64,000 nt of DNA. Origin: JAIYCX01 sp964353175 (GTDB lineage: Bacteria; Bdellovibrionota_C; UBA2361; SZUA-149; DAOLCO01). Below, piece after piece: positions 41,462 through 49,549 of the stretch. A model generated the notes under the pieces. It did no database searches. It was given only the letters and a program-made list of their open reading frames with translations, and was not told the origin of the DNA. Position numbers and translations under genes: made by a program. The stretch is from the NCBI GenBank assembly GCA_964353175.1, contig CAYGUX010000005.1:1-64000 (forward strand), written 5' to 3'. Numbering within the stretch: the first letter of the stretch is position 1; each line of letters begins with the position of its first letter.

Positions 41462-43131
41462 GTCGCACAGGTCTTATCTAATCGTATCTGTTCCGTATTG
41501 CTTGAGTACCATATATAGTCTTTAATCTGATGAACTACCTTATATTCTGGAGGTATTGATTTTGCATACTTTTTCTTTACAACAATATTTTCAAATAGTG
41601 AGCTATCTTCTTTAATTGGCTCTTCTACGAGGTTTATTTTTAGTCCTTTATTTAGTTCCGTTTGTGATGACTCATTAAAATAGTGGGCAGTATAGGATCT
41701 GTTACCAATAAAGCTAATATTGGGTTTCTCTTCAAAAGGGGTGCTCCTCGCGAGACACCTCAGGATACTTGTGGGGCTAGTTTTTTCGCTGATTTCTCTA
41801 GAAAGAAATATTGAACAAGCAAAAAAGATTGTGAATAGCGCAAATGAAAGATCAGTTAATCTTTTAAGTGGTGAATAGGTTGCCCATTGTTTCTCCCTAA
41901 AATTTAAAAAAATTGTAAATAGCGATGCAATAAAGATTGCAACTAAACTCATTCGTCCCCAATCAAATGGCTTTAGATAAGAATATACGCAAATGACAAT
42001 AAACAGAATTGAAAATAAAGCGTTAATGATTTTCCGAAGATAGATATCCCACGCAAGAGTGATTTTATTTAATCCAGATGTCCTAAAACAGGCTAGGGCT
42101 AAGCAGAGTCCGGGGAAGGCTGGCAGAATATATCCTGGATGTAGTTGTTTCATGAATGTTAAGAATATCGGTATGGATAGGCCCCAACAAAGGAAAAATT
42201 GAAGATCTTTATTCCTTTTGATTTCACGAAGTAAATATTTTCTTTCAGATATTAGTCGTAGTAAGAAAAAAGACCATGGTAACATTCCAGCAATCAACAT
42301 CCACCAGACGCTCCCGTAAGGATATCTATGGCCTGTACCATACTTGTCTCCATAATCTTTTACGAAAAATCTAAGAAAATTCTCATTGATAAAGAAATAT
42401 CGTATGAAACCAGGAGTTTCTAACTCGGCTAAATAGAACCAAGGTACTACTAAGATCAAGGAAATTATAGTCCCCAGCCATAGATTTAACACTTTTATAG
42501 GTTCTATACTCTTTGATATTATACTTAGAGATAGTATCGGTAGAGCTATGAATATAGCAGAGATCGGCCCTTTCGTTAGAAATCCAGCGGATAAGGAAGT
42601 CCAGAAAATTAGCTGAAGAGCAAAACTAGAACACTTGAAAAGATCTATTTTTTTATACAGGGCATAGTAGCAGGCAAGGGAGATTGTTATAAAGGTAGAT
42701 AGTACTGGGTCTAGCATTACAGCTCCGGAGAAAAAATAAGTAAAAACAGTACTTAGCCACATTAGTAGTGCGGTGAATGCAATCTCTCTAGAGATAATAG
42801 AACCTACAAGGAATATAACAACCCCACTAGCTATTGTAGTTAGAAAACTAGGAAGTCTGGCAGTCCATTCATCAAAGCCAAATATAGATTGCGAAAATGC
42901 AACAAGCCAAAAATAGAGTGGGGGCTTACCAAGGTAGGGTTCATGTCCCATACCCCTTGGAAATTGAGGTGTTACCCAATTATCAAGATGAATCATATCG
43001 CTAGCGATTACTGCATATCTGGTTTCTGTGGGTTCACTGAAATCAAATAGTTCCAAGGTGAGTCCTCGAAATGCTATAAATGAAACTAAAGTTATTAAGA
43101 GTATTTGGACTGTACTAAGTTTGTTAATCAT
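41449..43131 (-). CDS. GT39-type (ArnT/PMT-like) membrane glycosyltransferase
   Basis: 560 residues with about 11-12 transmembrane helices and a C-terminal soluble tail. The first loop has the family pattern EPTETRYAVIASDMI, then GKPPLYFWLVAFSQSIFG and ARLPSF. These features mark GT-C enzymes of the ArnT/PMT_2 group, which use polyprenyl-phosphate-linked sugars to modify lipid A or other envelope targets. The donor and acceptor here are unknown. The C-terminus (about 430-560) includes SFIGNRSYTAHYFN. A short tandem repeat lies in its upstream region. Confidence 0.88.
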   Translation of the reverse strand: MINKLSTVQILLITLVSFIAFRGLTLELFDFSEPTETRYAVIASDMIHLDNWVTPQFPRGMGHEPYLGKPPLYFWLVAFSQSIFGFDEWTARLPSFLTTIASGVVIFLVGSIISREIAFTALLMWLSTVFTYFFSGAVMLDPVLSTFITISLACYYALYKKIDLFKCSSFALQLIFWTSLSAGFLTKGPISAIFIALPILSLSIISKSIEPIKVLNLWLGTIISLILVVPWFYLAELETPGFIRYFFINENFLRFFVKDYGDKYGTGHRYPYGSVWWMLIAGMLPWSFFLLRLISERKYLLREIKRNKDLQFFLCWGLSIPIFLTFMKQLHPGYILPAFPGLCLALACFRTSGLNKITLAWDIYLRKIINALFSILFIVICVYSYLKPFDWGRMSLVAIFIASLFTIFLNFREKQWATYSPLKRLTDLSFALFTIFFACSIFLSREISEKTSPTSILRCLARSTPFEEKPNISFIGNRSYTAHYFNESSQTELNKGLKINLVEEPIKEDSSLFENIVVKKKYAKSIPPEYKVVHQIKDYIWYSSNTEQIRLDKTCATDLY

Positions 43132-43208
43132 TATTAATGAGTGTTTTGCTCTAAGATTGTCTGCTTGACAGTAGTGTTTAAAGTACCTTAAACGTAATTC
43201 TTGCTTAA

Positions 43209-43244
43209 TTTATTCATTAATTTATTCATTAATCTTTCATTAAA
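43209..43244. repeat. 12-bp tandem repeat, three copies
   Basis: TTTATTCATTAA at 43209-43220 and 43221-43232 are identical; TCTTTCATTAAA at 43233-43244 is a degenerate third copy. The repeat lies 78 nt upstream of the glycosyltransferase start codon and could affect its expression by copy-number change. Confidence 0.5.
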
Positions 43245-43384
43245 TGGTCATTTTAGTTCGATTTTAATAATATTCCTAATTATTAATGATTAGCTAGTTG
43301 ACTAGGAACTCAGGCTTAGATATGAAGTGCGCCTTGATTTGAGTAAACCCACAATTATTTTTTGTTAGTTTGCTTCTTAAATTG

Positions 43385-43460
43385 GGGCGTTTAGCTCAGT
43401 TGGTAGAGCATCGGCCTTACAAGCCGGAGGTCATAGGTTCGAGTCCTATAGCGCCCACCA
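43385..43460 (+). tRNA. tRNA-Val(TAC)
   Basis: The acceptor stem GGGCGTT pairs with AGCGCCC; the anticodon loop contains TAC flanked by CGGCC/GGCCG-type stem bases, and the T-arm contains GGTTCGAGTCC. The anticodon reads Val codons GUA/GUG. CCA is encoded. A tRNA-Asp follows 152 nt downstream. Confidence 0.95.
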
Positions 43461-43612
43461 TTTTTTCAGCGAAGCTTAAAAAATGTCCTGAGTAAGAAGT
43501 AAAGCTTCGCATCGAATGGGCTATAGAAAGGTTGAACAATAAACTGAGTTTCATAAAGTTCATTTTCTTGTTTTACTAAAGTTTTTCTTAGGTTTTCTAG
43601 TGACAATTTCGC

Positions 43613-43689
<77 letters not shown>

Positions 43690-43769
43690 TTTTCTCTCTT
43701 GAGTAGAAAAGATTTATGATACATATATAGCTAGTACTTAGATTGATAGCGTTGTATTGGATTTAGTTT

Positions 43770-44846
43770 CTAAATTTCTTGTTGTATCTCGCCTTGCTTT
43801 GGCACCTTCATGTCGCCTTGCAAGGTTCCACAAGCCGCTCTAATATCACTACCGCCAGAATATCTCCTAACTACTGGTTGCTTTAGATAGATGCTTAGCC
43901 AGTTCCTAAATTGTTTTAATTCATCTTCTGACGGTCTCATATAAACTCCTGCTGTATCAGTGACTTCTATTAGATCTAGCCTAACTTTTGTATTACCAAT
44001 GAGACGCCCAAGTTCCATAGCATCCTCTTCGAAGATATTTAGATTACTTATACAGACATAAGCTAGCATAACTCTGTCATTTATAGCTTCTGCATGCCTA
44101 CTTGCAGCAGCTATAACTTCTTTTATAGTCGTGCGACTGGCTACCGGTACGATCACCTGTCGTTTTTCATCAAAAGCAGAACCTAAGCTAATTGATAAGC
44201 GAAAGGGACGTTTCTCTTCTGTGTATCGATCAATCTCTTTAACTAGACCTACTGTACTAATGGTTATTGATTTAGCGCTTATCGCATTTAATAATGGAAA
44301 GCAGAAATGCTCTGCTGCAATCATGACATTACTATAGTTTAAAAATGGTTCACCCATTCCCATAAAAACAGCGCTTGTAATCTTCCTACCAGCTTTATGG
44401 ACAATAGCTCGAGCTTGCCTCATTTGATCAATGATTTCCCAACTTTTCAAATTCCTTCTTTTGGGCATTCTTGCCGTAGCGCAAAAATCACAGGCCATGA
44501 CACAGCCGACTTGAGAGGAGATACAAATACTTACACAGTTTTCTTTAAGTAAGGGGATAATAACCGTTTCTATTTGAAGTAAGTCTTCCGTTTCAAAGAT
44601 CAATTTTTGAAATCCGTCAACAGAGGAAGTCAGTACATCGACCAACCTTAGGCTTGGAAGTGATTCTATTGAATCTGCAACCTTTTTAGGGATTAAGCCT
44701 TCTTCCTGCCATGATGCTGGTTCTAAATTACCCTTACCTACAATAGTACCAAGTAGGGCTCGGGCATTTACAGAACTAATACCAAAGTCTGGTACTAATT
44801 TAAGGAATTCCTTTGGTGATATTTCTCTTGGATCTATAAAGTTCAT
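43770..44846 (-). CDS. rlmN: RlmN, 23S rRNA/tRNA m2A methyltransferase
   Basis: 358 residues from ATG 44846 (MNFIDPREISPKEF); an in-frame TTG at 44891 would add 15 residues. The radical-SAM motif CVMACDFC provides the three Fe-S cysteines. FMGMGEPFLNY, LRLSISLGSA and the C-terminal RYSGGSDIRAACGTL with the catalytic methyl-carrying Cys are present. RlmN methylates A2503 of 23S rRNA and A37 of some tRNAs. The A-rich/weak Shine-Dalgarno makes the start uncertain. Confidence 0.92.
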   Translation of the reverse strand: MNFIDPREISPKEFLKLVPDFGISSVNARALLGTIVGKGNLEPASWQEEGLIPKKVADSIESLPSLRLVDVLTSSVDGFQKLIFETEDLLQIETVIIPLLKENCVSICISSQVGCVMACDFCATARMPKRRNLKSWEIIDQMRQARAIVHKAGRKITSAVFMGMGEPFLNYSNVMIAAEHFCFPLLNAISAKSITISTVGLVKEIDRYTEEKRPFRLSISLGSAFDEKRQVIVPVASRTTIKEVIAAASRHAEAINDRVMLAYVCISNLNIFEEDAMELGRLIGNTKVRLDLIEVTDTAGVYMRPSEDELKQFRNWLSIYLKQPVVRRYSGGSDIRAACGTLQGDMKVPKQGEIQQEI

Positions 44847-45031
44847 TTTGCGTTTTAGCTCTTTACGGTAGAGGTTTTTTTGTATGTCCAAGGTATCATG
44901 AACTTAAGCCAAACTACACCAAGCCAGCTTGTATTTAAACTCCTTGTAAAACTTAGCCAATCGCCTACTAGTGTTAAGTCCCTATAGATTATCTCCGATA
45001 ACCTTAGTGAACAATTAATTAAGGGTAGTAT

Positions 45032-45493
45032 ATGAAGTTAAAATTTGTAGTTTATGGCGGAATAATCTTATTGTTTTCAGGATGTTTCAGAGTTGGTCGT
45101 ATGCCTATTACGACTACGAGTGGGCCTCATTATGATAATCCGCAGAGTGCGATTCTTGTACCTAAGGGGAGTCAGACTCGGATTCTATCTGTTAATAATG
45201 AAGTAGCTGATGCAGAGGCATTGGATAAACTAGCAAATCTTACTCTTTTTCCATTTCTAATGTATTTAGAACCACAGGTTTCTTTAAAGCCCGGGCCAAA
45301 TGAGATTGGTGTTAGAGCATTAGATGAGAGTACCACAGACTATGGAAGTTATTCTGTAACTACTACTAAATGGAGAGACTATACTATTACAGTCGATGCA
45401 AAGGTTGGGCAACGATATATTGTTGTAGCTGATCTTTCGTCAGGTGCTGAAATTCGAGCTGATACGGAAGATAAAAAGCTAGCTTCTAAGTAA
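45032..45493 (+). CDS. Small predicted lipoprotein
   Basis: 153 residues. Signal peptide with lipobox FSGC (Cys18). The mature protein is beta-rich, with regularly spaced short strands (SAILVPKGSQTRILSVN, SLKPGPNEIGVRALDES, DYTITVDAKVGQRYIVVAD), and ends in a charged tail. I do not recognise a family; some short metal- or wall-associated lipoproteins look similar. It stands alone, with a strong inverted repeat just downstream. Confidence 0.6.
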   Translation: MKLKFVVYGGIILLFSGCFRVGRMPITTTSGPHYDNPQSAILVPKGSQTRILSVNNEVADAEALDKLANLTLFPFLMYLEPQVSLKPGPNEIGVRALDESTTDYGSYSVTTTKWRDYTITVDAKVGQRYIVVADLSSGAEIRADTEDKKLASK

Positions 45494-45527
45494 GAATATC
45501 TATCAAATAATGGCTGCGTAAGACTTT

Positions 45528-45564
45528 GTTAGCCTGTAGTAACTTCTGTTTACTATAGGCTAAC
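45528..45564 (+). terminator. Hairpin after the lipoprotein gene
   Basis: GTTAGCCT at 45528-45535 pairs with AGGCTAAC at 45557-45564, and an inner TAGTAA/TTACTA stem extends it. It lies 35 nt after the stop. The T-run is weak, so it may act in both directions with the convergent gene at 45606. Confidence 0.55.
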
Positions 45565-45605
45565 AACTATTTAAACTCGGTTGGTGTAAGGTATTCTATG
45601 ACATA

Positions 45606-46751
45606 CTAATCTGGACTATTGAATACTTGTTTAAGTACTATTTCACCATTATGAATCTCATAATTAGCGATGGGATAACTAAACGTTTTTATGGAAGAAT
45701 TCTTTGCATCACCAGAGATCTTAAATTTATAAGATAATACCGCTTTACTTTCTACTTCGTCCTTAGCAACCATGGACTCTGGCGAGAAACTTTTCGATAA
45801 TCTAACAAGTTGATCTGTGTCCAGCTTCATATTCTCAGTTAGTGATTTCGAAATATATCCCATGAGTACAGCGAATCTATAAGCTTGAACGCTATAAGTT
45901 ATTGAGGAATTATAGCCGTACTGCTTAACATAACGTGCATAGAAAGTTTCTGGTAAATAAAGTGCAGTTGTGAGTGCACCCTCTATAACATTATAGTAAC
46001 CCTTATTCTCATCCTTAAATGTTAGTCCATCAGAACCAAATAACGGATATTTAAGTTTGTATGTATTTAGCTGAGAAATGAACGCTCTTTGCGTACCAGG
46101 TAGTAAAAATAAGCCTAAGGCGTCAAACTGTTCTTTTCTGAGTTTAAGTAGGTTTGTCTTGAAATCCAGTGTTCCTGGAAGTACCGCTAGGTAGTCTATC
46201 GCAGTTTCTCCATTCTTAGTATTATTGAGAATCCCATCTACCCAAGTATTACAAAACTGATTATCATTTCTAATCATTAGAATTTTTTTATAACCTTTTT
46301 CACGTAACCCATGCAACATGCTTCTTGAGAATTCCCCAATATCATTCACAAACATAAACGTAGTGTGATATTTTGATGCAAAGCCTCCATTCATTTCAGG
46401 AGAAAAGAAAGGGACGCCGTCTGTATTAGCGAGTGGTGCAATACCTTCCAAGATTTTAGAACCGAATGCATAAATGACATCTACTTTATCAGCGCTTACC
46501 AATTTTCTATATGCAGTTATCGCTGTGGGTGTATCATAGGCTGAATCTTCATATTTTAATTCTATAAGGTCTTTAAGTTCAGGATATTCTACAAAGGCCA
46601 TTTCTATGAAATTTTTAGAAGATGCTCCATAGTCACTGAGATATCCGCTTAGGGGCAAAATTATCCCTACTTTAAGTTTAGGGTTTTGCGCTAGAGCTAG
46701 TGGACTGAGAATTAGTAGAAATATTAGGATAGGTATTCTTATCTTAAACAT
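45606..46751 (-). CDS. Orphan LivK-like (Peripla_BP_6) substrate-binding protein
   Basis: 381 residues with a Sec signal peptide (SPLALAQ). The fold pattern KLKVGIILPLSGYLSDYG, DKVDVIYAFGSKILEGIAPL and GDSGL-like hinge segments (GSDGLTF) match type-I periplasmic binding proteins of the branched-chain amino acid family. No permease (LivH/LivM) or ATPase gene is near. It lies in divergent orientation to another member at 47287, separated by a small Lys-rich gene. Ligand unknown. Confidence 0.85.
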   Translation of the reverse strand: MFKIRIPILIFLLILSPLALAQNPKLKVGIILPLSGYLSDYGASSKNFIEMAFVEYPELKDLIELKYEDSAYDTPTAITAYRKLVSADKVDVIYAFGSKILEGIAPLANTDGVPFFSPEMNGGFASKYHTTFMFVNDIGEFSRSMLHGLREKGYKKILMIRNDNQFCNTWVDGILNNTKNGETAIDYLAVLPGTLDFKTNLLKLRKEQFDALGLFLLPGTQRAFISQLNTYKLKYPLFGSDGLTFKDENKGYYNVIEGALTTALYLPETFYARYVKQYGYNSSITYSVQAYRFAVLMGYISKSLTENMKLDTDQLVRLSKSFSPESMVAKDEVESKAVLSYKFKISGDAKNSSIKTFSYPIANYEIHNGEIVLKQVFNSPD

Positions 46752-46851
46752 GCGGAGCCTTTTAGGTAGTTTATTTATGGGTTTTAATTTATAACACCGT
46801 ACTAAGATAATCTAGCTAAATGTGCTCAGCTATAGAGTAGGGATACATTAA

Positions 46852-46888
46852 CACTATGGCCTTCTACTCCAGTTAAAAGGCCATAGTG
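46852..46888. terminator. 12-bp perfect hairpin (minus-strand terminator candidate)
   Basis: CACTATGGCCTT at 46852-46863 pairs perfectly with AAGGCCATAGTG at 46877-46888 (13-nt loop). It lies just downstream of the small Lys-rich minus-strand gene and could end its transcript before the substrate-binding protein gene. Confidence 0.6.
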
Positions 46889-46906
46889 AAACGAGAATTC
46901 AATTTA

Positions 46907-47008
46907 CTACTTGGCTTGTTTCTTCTCTCTTTTCGCCTGCTTTTTCTCTTTTGGAGTTTTTTGAGGGGCTTTCTTTACATTCTTTTTGGCATTCATGGTT
47001 TTAGCCAT
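46907..47008 (-). CDS. 33-residue lysine-rich protein
   Basis: ATG 47008 with AAGGAAAG upstream and stop at 46909-46907. The sequence MAKTMNAKKNVKKAPQKTPK followed by EKKQAKREKKQAK is almost entirely Lys/Ala/Gln/Glu. Similar short proteins with a KT.KEK..AK..KK ending are common in proteobacteria, with unknown function. The Shine-Dalgarno and the 12-bp hairpin downstream support a real gene. Confidence 0.6.
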   Translation of the reverse strand: MAKTMNAKKNVKKAPQKTPKEKKQAKREKKQAK

Positions 47009-47286
47009 AATATCTTTCCTTAGTGTTGGGGTATTTACTTAGTACGATATTACGTTATCGGTTAGAATCCGCAATAAGATAAGATTGTTTGAGCCACGCC
47101 TTACCTTAAGTTTTCTTACCTTTACAACCCCTACGAAAGTTAGCTTTTATGGAGATAGCGTGTTATTGGTTTAGGGATGTCAATTAGGGGAAACCAATTT
47201 TCAGGACAGCAAATTACACGTATTCTTAGTTTACTTTTTTCTTCTAAGAATTTTAAAGTGGTATGTTTTGATAGAGGTATTTTTTT
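47009..47286. other. Upstream region of the plus-strand binding-protein gene
   Basis: About 278 nt with no further gene seen. It should contain promoters for the Lys-rich gene (minus) and the binding protein (plus). Confidence 0.35.
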
Positions 47287-48351
47287 ATGTTTAAAAATAT
47301 TGTTATTTGTATCTGCGTAGTATTTAAAATGAGTTTTGCCATTGCAGATGCAGAACCTATTAAAATTAAAATAGGCGCTAGCTTACCTATGTCAGGCGAC
47401 CTTGCCTATGTTGGAGTTGATATACTTCGTGGCTTGGAGCTGGCTAAGAAAGATTTTGATTCTGATAAAGTTAAATATGAGATTATCGTAGAAGATGACA
47501 GCTACCTGGGTAAGAATGCTGCCACAGCAGGTATTAAACTTTTGAACATAGATAAAGTTGACGCTATTATTAGTCTTTGGGATATGGCTGAAATCATTGC
47601 TCCCATAGCAGAAAAGAGTGAGGTGCCTCATTTTGCGATTAGGTGGAATCCTCATATTGCTGAGAAGTATAGTTATACAATGACCATTGAAAGTACTTAC
47701 ATCTCCTATGTAAATTCTTGGGTAGATCTACTGAAAGATATGAGAATTAAATCTGTATCGATAATACGGGAAGAAGTCGAGGGCTGGAACTTGGGCGCAG
47801 ACCTAATGAAAACACTGTTGCTAAAAGAAGATATAAAATTAAATGAAGAGATTGTTTATCTTCGTTCCGAGTCGGATCATAGGACCATTATTATGAAGGT
47901 GCTACGAAAGAAACCAGAAATGGTTTTATTTCTTACAAATCCTCCTCACAATGAAATATTTATTAAGCGGCTAAAGGAAGCAAACCCTGAACAGAGATTT
48001 TCTGGTTATTTTGAAATTATGGATAACATCGGGCTTGTTGAGAATATGCCTTTTGTAGCACAACTAGAGCCAGCACCTTGGTTTATTAAGAAGTTTGAAG
48101 ATAGTTATCATCAAAAAATTGCAGCTAGAGCCCCTCAAAGTTATGACATTGTGGCCGTAATCAACGATAGTTTAGGGGGGCATACTGGTAAACCTACCGG
48201 AGGTCAAATAGTATCACATATATCTGCCATTCACGATTTCCCCGGGGCTTCTGGGATGCTTAATAGCAAAGGATTGAGAACGGTAGAAATGAGTTGTGTT
48301 TGGAAAGCCGCAAAAGACGGAACATTCGTGAGATATTCCCCTGCTAAGTAG
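47287..48351 (+). CDS. Orphan LivK-like (Peripla_BP_6) substrate-binding protein
   Basis: 354 residues with a signal peptide (CVVFKMSFAIADA). The core KIKIGASLPMSGDLAYVGVD and KVDAIISLWDMAEIIAPIAE resemble the protein encoded at 45606, but overall similarity is low. Two Trp-rich segments (WNPHIAEKYS, EGWNLGADL) are characteristic. No transporter permease is adjacent. The C-terminus ends just before a convergent hairpin shared with folE2. Confidence 0.85.
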   Translation: MFKNIVICICVVFKMSFAIADAEPIKIKIGASLPMSGDLAYVGVDILRGLELAKKDFDSDKVKYEIIVEDDSYLGKNAATAGIKLLNIDKVDAIISLWDMAEIIAPIAEKSEVPHFAIRWNPHIAEKYSYTMTIESTYISYVNSWVDLLKDMRIKSVSIIREEVEGWNLGADLMKTLLLKEDIKLNEEIVYLRSESDHRTIIMKVLRKKPEMVLFLTNPPHNEIFIKRLKEANPEQRFSGYFEIMDNIGLVENMPFVAQLEPAPWFIKKFEDSYHQKIAARAPQSYDIVAVINDSLGGHTGKPTGGQIVSHISAIHDFPGASGMLNSKGLRTVEMSCVWKAAKDGTFVRYSPAK

Positions 48352-48371
48352 TTAGACTATATTTAACTACT
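48347..48371. terminator. Bidirectional hairpin between converging genes
   Basis: AGTAGTTA at 48347-48354 pairs with TAACTACT at 48364-48371, overlapping the stop codons of the binding-protein gene and of folE2. It is AT-rich, so strength is modest. Confidence 0.5.
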
Positions 48372-49281
48372 AACTACAAAGTTCTTCAAGGTTACAGTTC
48401 ATTTCAGCCCAGAGATTATGAAAGTGTACGCTTTCATCGACTTCTACATATATTGAAATGTCTGTACTTGGAGGCAGTGTATCTTTAAAGGTGGTAGCTA
48501 CTTCACTCGCAATTGCTCTGATATTATCTTCACAAAATTGACCTTTTTGATGTGCATGCCTTACTACGGAATGTTCATCTTGACCTTTAAGTAGCTCTCG
48601 AATTATTGGTACAGAACGATCTAAAACGTCATATATCTCCTGGTGAGTTATGTTTTCATCTGTAATTATTAACTTGGCAGTACCTCTGTTGGTATGAGCT
48701 TGAAGTGGGGCACACCTTACTAGATCCTCCGAAGTGGAATGGTCATAGCCTTTTTCTCTGAGGATATTATAGTACTCCCTCATTCCCCAGCGTTGAGTAC
48801 ATGGACAGGCATTGATAAATGGTACAACTACTCCAAGTTTACTAATTTGCTGCTCACCAATGACTTCCAATGAACTAATTAGTTGGATGATTTCCTTAGA
48901 TGGAACTCCAGATGGATTTTTGGTATTTGCTTTTTCGTAGTTTGAAATAAGATCAATTTTCGATGCTTTTTGCCCTTGGGTCTTTTGAATTAATGAGGCA
49001 CAGCCCTTAACAAAGTCGTGTAAGGAGAGTCCAGCATTTTTTAATTCCTCTATACATTCTTCAATTCGTGACATATGTAGCCCACGTTGGTTTGGGTTTA
49101 AACTACAGGATATTCGAATATCGGAATAAGAGTGAATGGTTCGAGAGCTATCAAAAGGATCCAAGACTTGAATATTGCAGGGTCTTTGGGAGATACCGAC
49201 CTTGGGGATTGTCATTCGTATTTTTGGCGTTGAATTAGGAATATCAACAAACTCTTTTAATTCAATTTTATTAAAGTCCAT
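48370..49281 (-). CDS. folE2: GTP cyclohydrolase, FolE2/MptA family
   Basis: 303 residues. Family marks are VGISQRPCNIQ, RGLHMSRIEECIEEL, the catalytic cysteine segment INACPCTQRWGMREYY, and EVDESVHFHNLWAEMNC. FolE2 opens GTP to dihydroneopterin triphosphate for folate/pteridine synthesis and, unlike FolE1, does not need zinc. The usual HNQR motif of bacterial FolE2 is replaced by AHTNRG and the loop between CPC and this motif is long, as in archaeal MptA. The assignment to folE2 rather than mptA is therefore tentative; it could make a related product. Confidence 0.85.
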   Translation of the reverse strand: MDFNKIELKEFVDIPNSTPKIRMTIPKVGISQRPCNIQVLDPFDSSRTIHSYSDIRISCSLNPNQRGLHMSRIEECIEELKNAGLSLHDFVKGCASLIQKTQGQKASKIDLISNYEKANTKNPSGVPSKEIIQLISSLEVIGEQQISKLGVVVPFINACPCTQRWGMREYYNILREKGYDHSTSEDLVRCAPLQAHTNRGTAKLIITDENITHQEIYDVLDRSVPIIRELLKGQDEHSVVRHAHQKGQFCEDNIRAIASEVATTFKDTLPPSTDISIYVEVDESVHFHNLWAEMNCNLEELCS

Positions 49282-49549
49282 ATGCTGTTAAAGAACAATT
49301 TTTATAGTAAGTTTTATCGCAAAACGCCTGCATTTAGAACTTCCTTAGGCAGATGTTTTTGCTATACTGTTAGCAACATCTACCTTGAGTCTATTGAGGG
49401 CATACTTTTTTCTTTTAATTTTGACTTTCCCTAAAAAGTAAAATCAAACTGTTTTATTTATATACTATTTGCCAAGACAGGTCGATATCCCTTACAATTA
49501 GCCACCTATTTAATAATATAAGGTATTAAAACGCTTTTAAATCTCTACT

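Noticed and set aside
43209..43244. CRISPR or phase-variation locus at the 12-bp tandem repeats
   Set aside because: Only two perfect units and one degenerate copy, no spacers, and no cas genes; listed only as a short tandem repeat.
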